This document shows positions 5,657 through 7,895 of a DNA stretch of 7,895 nucleotides, piece by piece. The notes beneath the pieces are model-generated. The model was not told the DNA's origin and searched no databases. It saw only the letters and a program-made list of their open reading frames with translations. The position numbers were made by a program, and so were the translations under genes. Each line of letters opens with the position of its first letter. Within the stretch, counting starts at the first letter, position 1. The DNA is from Alphaproteobacteria bacterium (GTDB lineage Bacteria; Pseudomonadota; Alphaproteobacteria; ATCC43930; CGMCC-115725): NCBI GenBank assembly GCA_030039775.1, contig JASHUX010000229.1, forward strand, positions 1-7,895, written 5' to 3'.

Positions 5657-7827
5657 TTACGCCGGAAATCGTCGCCCAGCACGGTCTTACGCAAGACGAA
5701 TATGCCCGCGCCGTCAAAATCATGGGGCGCGAGCCGAATTTGACCGAGCTCGGTATCTTCTCCGTGATGTGGAGCGAGCATTGCTCCTACAAATCGTCGC
5801 GTAAATGGCTGCGGGGCTTGCCCACGACCGGGCCGCGGGTGATCTGCGGACCCGGCGAGAATGCCGGCGTGGTCGATATCGGCGACGGACAGGCGGTCAT
5901 TTTCAAGATGGAATCGCATAACCATCCGTCCTTCATCGAGCCGTACCAGGGGGCAGCGACCGGCGTTGGCGGCATTCTGCGCGACGTCTTCACTATGGGC
6001 GCACGGCCGATCACCAATCTCAACGCGCTGCGCTTCGGCTCGCCCGATCATCCCAAGACCCGGCACCTCGTCGCAGGTGTCGTCGCGGGCATTGGCGGCT
6101 ATGGCAACTGCGTCGGCGTTCCAACCGTCGCCGGCGAATGCAATTTCCATCCGCGCTATGACGGTAATATCCTGGTCAACGCGATGACGGTCGGCGTCGC
6201 ACGCGCCGACAAGATTTTCTATTCGGCGGCCGCCGGCGTCGGCAATCCCGTGATCTATGTCGGCGCGAAGACCGGACGCGACGGCATCCACGGCGCGACC
6301 ATGGCTTCTGCCGAGTTCAGCGAAGATTCGGAGGCGAAGCGCCCGACCGTGCAGGTCGGCGACCCTTTCACCGAGAAGTTGCTGATCGAAGCATGTCTCG
6401 AATTGATGGCAGGCGACGCCATTGTTGCAATCCAGGATATGGGCGCGGCGGGTCTGACCTCGTCGTCGGTGGAGATGGCCGGCAAAGGGGGGCTAGGCAT
6501 CGAGCTCGATCTCGATCGCGTGCCGACGCGCGAGACTGGAATGACCGCGTACGAGATTATGCTCTCCGAGAGCCAGGAGCGCATGCTGATGATCCTCAAA
6601 CCCGAGCGCGAGGCGGAGGCGCGGCGCGTATTTGAGAAATGGGAGCTGGATTTTGCCGCGATCGGCCGCGTCACCGATACCGGGCGGCTGTTACTGCGTA
6701 TGAACGGCAAGGTCGAGGCCGACATGCCGGTCGGGCCGCTCGTGACGGAAGCACCGGTCTATGACCGGGAGCATATCCCCACGCCGCGACGCGGCGATGT
6801 AGCCGACGCCCCGGCAACGCCTGTCTTCGAGGCCTTAAAAAAACTGCTGGCCTGCGCCGATCTCGCGTCGAAGCGCTGGATCTGGGAGCAGTACGATCAT
6901 CTCGTCATGGGCCACACGGTGCAGCGCCCCGGCGGCGACGCTGCCGTGGTGTTGGTCGAGAGCGGCGCACGCAAAGCGTTGGCGCTAACGACCGACTGCA
7001 CGCCGCGCTATTGCGAAGCCGATCCGCGCACAGGCGGGATGCAGGCGGTGGCGGAAAGCTGGCGTAACCTTACGGCGGTCGGCGCCCTGCCCTTGGCCGT
7101 CACCGACAATCTCAATTTCGGCAATCCCGAGAAGCCCGAGATTATGGGCCAGTTCGTCGGCTGCGTCCAAGGCATGGGTGAGGCGTGCCGCGCGCTCGAC
7201 TACCCAATCGTGTCGGGCAACGTCTCGCTCTACAACGAAACCAACGGCAAGGGCATTCTGCCGACGCCCGCTATCGGCGGCGTCGGGTTAATCGAGGATG
7301 CGGCGAAGTCCGTATCGCTGGCGCTGAAGCGCGAAGGCAATGCGCTGATCCAGATCGGCGACACGCGCGGCCATCTCGGTTGTTCGCTCTATCTGCGCGA
7401 GCTGTTTGGGCACGAAGACGGCGCGCCGCCGCCGGTCGATCTAGCCGCCGAGCGCCGTCATGGCGACTTTGTCCGGGCCGAGATCGCGGCCGGCCGGGTC
7501 GCCGCGTGCCACGACATCTCCGACGGCGGATTGCTGGTCGCGCTCGCCGAGATGGCGATTGCGGGCAATCGCGGCGCAACGATCGACACCCCGACCCGCC
7601 TGCCGCATCACGCCTATTACTTCGGCGAGGACCAGGCCCGCTACTTGATCGAGACGCCCGAGCCCGACGCGCTTTTGACTGCCGCCCGTGCGGCGGGCAT
7701 TCCGGCCCACTGGCTCGGCGCCGTAACCGGCCATCAATTGACAGTCACGGGGGCCGGTGCCATATCGGTTGGGGAACTTAAGCGTATCAACGAATCCTGG
7801 TTTCCCGCCTATATGGCGGCTCCCTGA
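5653..7827 (+). CDS. purL: FGAM synthetase large subunit PurL (small-type, PurSQL complex)
   Basis: PurL converts FGAR to FGAM using ATP and ammonia delivered by PurQ. Read from TTG 5653 it has 724 aa, the size of the small PurL that needs separate PurS and PurQ; there is no glutaminase domain. The frame is open upstream through purQ only by chance. Two PurM-like halves are visible. The N half has [11 protein letters not shown] at residues 39-49 with likely catalytic H43, [20 protein letters not shown] at 86-105, GVPTVAGE at 155-162, [16 protein letters not shown] at 261-276 and SESQERM at 305-311. The C half has [12 protein letters not shown] at 485-496, [10 protein letters not shown] at 521-530 and CHDISDGGL at 619-627. 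The TTG overlaps the purQ stop as TTGA. A run of seven A lies between the halves (6837-6843). The bolA gene follows after 11 bases. Assignment is firm. Confidence 0.98.
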   Translation: MITPEIVAQHGLTQDEYARAVKIMGREPNLTELGIFSVMWSEHCSYKSSRKWLRGLPTTGPRVICGPGENAGVVDIGDGQAVIFKMESHNHPSFIEPYQGAATGVGGILRDVFTMGARPITNLNALRFGSPDHPKTRHLVAGVVAGIGGYGNCVGVPTVAGECNFHPRYDGNILVNAMTVGVARADKIFYSAAAGVGNPVIYVGAKTGRDGIHGATMASAEFSEDSEAKRPTVQVGDPFTEKLLIEACLELMAGDAIVAIQDMGAAGLTSSSVEMAGKGGLGIELDLDRVPTRETGMTAYEIMLSESQERMLMILKPEREAEARRVFEKWELDFAAIGRVTDTGRLLLRMNGKVEADMPVGPLVTEAPVYDREHIPTPRRGDVADAPATPVFEALKKLLACADLASKRWIWEQYDHLVMGHTVQRPGGDAAVVLVESGARKALALTTDCTPRYCEADPRTGGMQAVAESWRNLTAVGALPLAVTDNLNFGNPEKPEIMGQFVGCVQGMGEACRALDYPIVSGNVSLYNETNGKGILPTPAIGGVGLIEDAAKSVSLALKREGNALIQIGDTRGHLGCSLYLRELFGHEDGAPPPVDLAAERRHGDFVRAEIAAGRVAACHDISDGGLLVALAEMAIAGNRGATIDTPTRLPHHAYYFGEDQARYLIETPEPDALLTAARAAGIPAHWLGAVTGHQLTVTGAGAISVGELKRINESWFPAYMAAP

Positions 7828-7838
7828 GGACGATTGGC

Positions 7839-7895
7839 ATGGCCTTGGACGCGGCGACAATTGAACGGCTCATCAAAGAGGGTCTGCCCGGCGCG
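7839..7895 (+). CDS. bolA: BolA-family protein, N-terminal fragment cut by window end
   Basis: Only 19 codons are present: MALDAATIERLIKEGLPGA. This matches the start of alphaproteobacterial BolA-like proteins that follow purL and usually precede a monothiol glutaredoxin gene. BolA proteins work with such glutaredoxins in iron-sulfur cluster trafficking. ATG 7839 is backed by GAGGA at 7826-7830, eight bases upstream and overlapping the purL stop, so read-through from the pur operon is likely. The call rests on a short match plus gene order. A check is whether the sequence beyond 7895 continues with a BolA domain and then a glutaredoxin gene. Confidence 0.75.
   Translation, partial: MALDAATIERLIKEGLPGA

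Noticed and set aside
5572..6291. Minus-strand open frame opposite the start of purL (239 codons)
   Set aside because: It is antisense to conserved purL motifs and has no family likeness.

Overview
This is an ordinary, densely packed chromosomal stretch of a high-GC alphaproteobacterium, dominated by de novo purine biosynthesis. Three things point to that group. A gene for the zeta-type inhibitor of F1Fo-ATP synthase (former DUF1476), which is largely confined to Alphaproteobacteria, is present. The order zeta - (NRDE) - purC - purS - purQ - purL - bolA matches the group. PurF is followed by an overlapping short-chain dehydrogenase. Order or genus cannot be fixed from the window.

Layout. 1-686: 3' part of purF (glutamine PRPP amidotransferase), cut by the window edge. 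683-1384: SDR oxidoreductase whose GTG start overlaps the purF stop. 1457-2779: MHS-family MFS symporter with its own strong ribosome binding site. 2782-3099 (minus strand): ATP synthase zeta inhibitor, tail-to-tail with the transporter. 3143-3889: NRDE/TANGO2-family protein, divergent from zeta. 3890-3957: short spacer with a candidate promoter and a small hairpin that would bury the purC Shine-Dalgarno. 3958-7827: purC-purS-purQ-purL, tightly coupled. 7839-end: first 19 codons of a BolA-family gene.

How the genes work together. PurF makes phosphoribosylamine, the committed step of the purine pathway. PurS, PurQ and PurL are the three separate subunits of FGAM synthetase: PurQ releases ammonia from glutamine, PurL uses it with ATP on FGAR, and PurS bridges them. 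PurC joins aspartate to CAIR to give SAICAR. Zeta ties the neighbourhood to ATP economy, and the following bolA is probably read through from purL. The SDR, MHS transporter and NRDE genes have no demonstrated purine role.

No mobile element, CRISPR array, RNA gene or convincing new system was seen. The best points for a second look are the hairpin occluding the purC ribosome binding site, and a cysteine in place of the catalytic serine of the SDR. No gene-free stretch exceeds about 75 bases.
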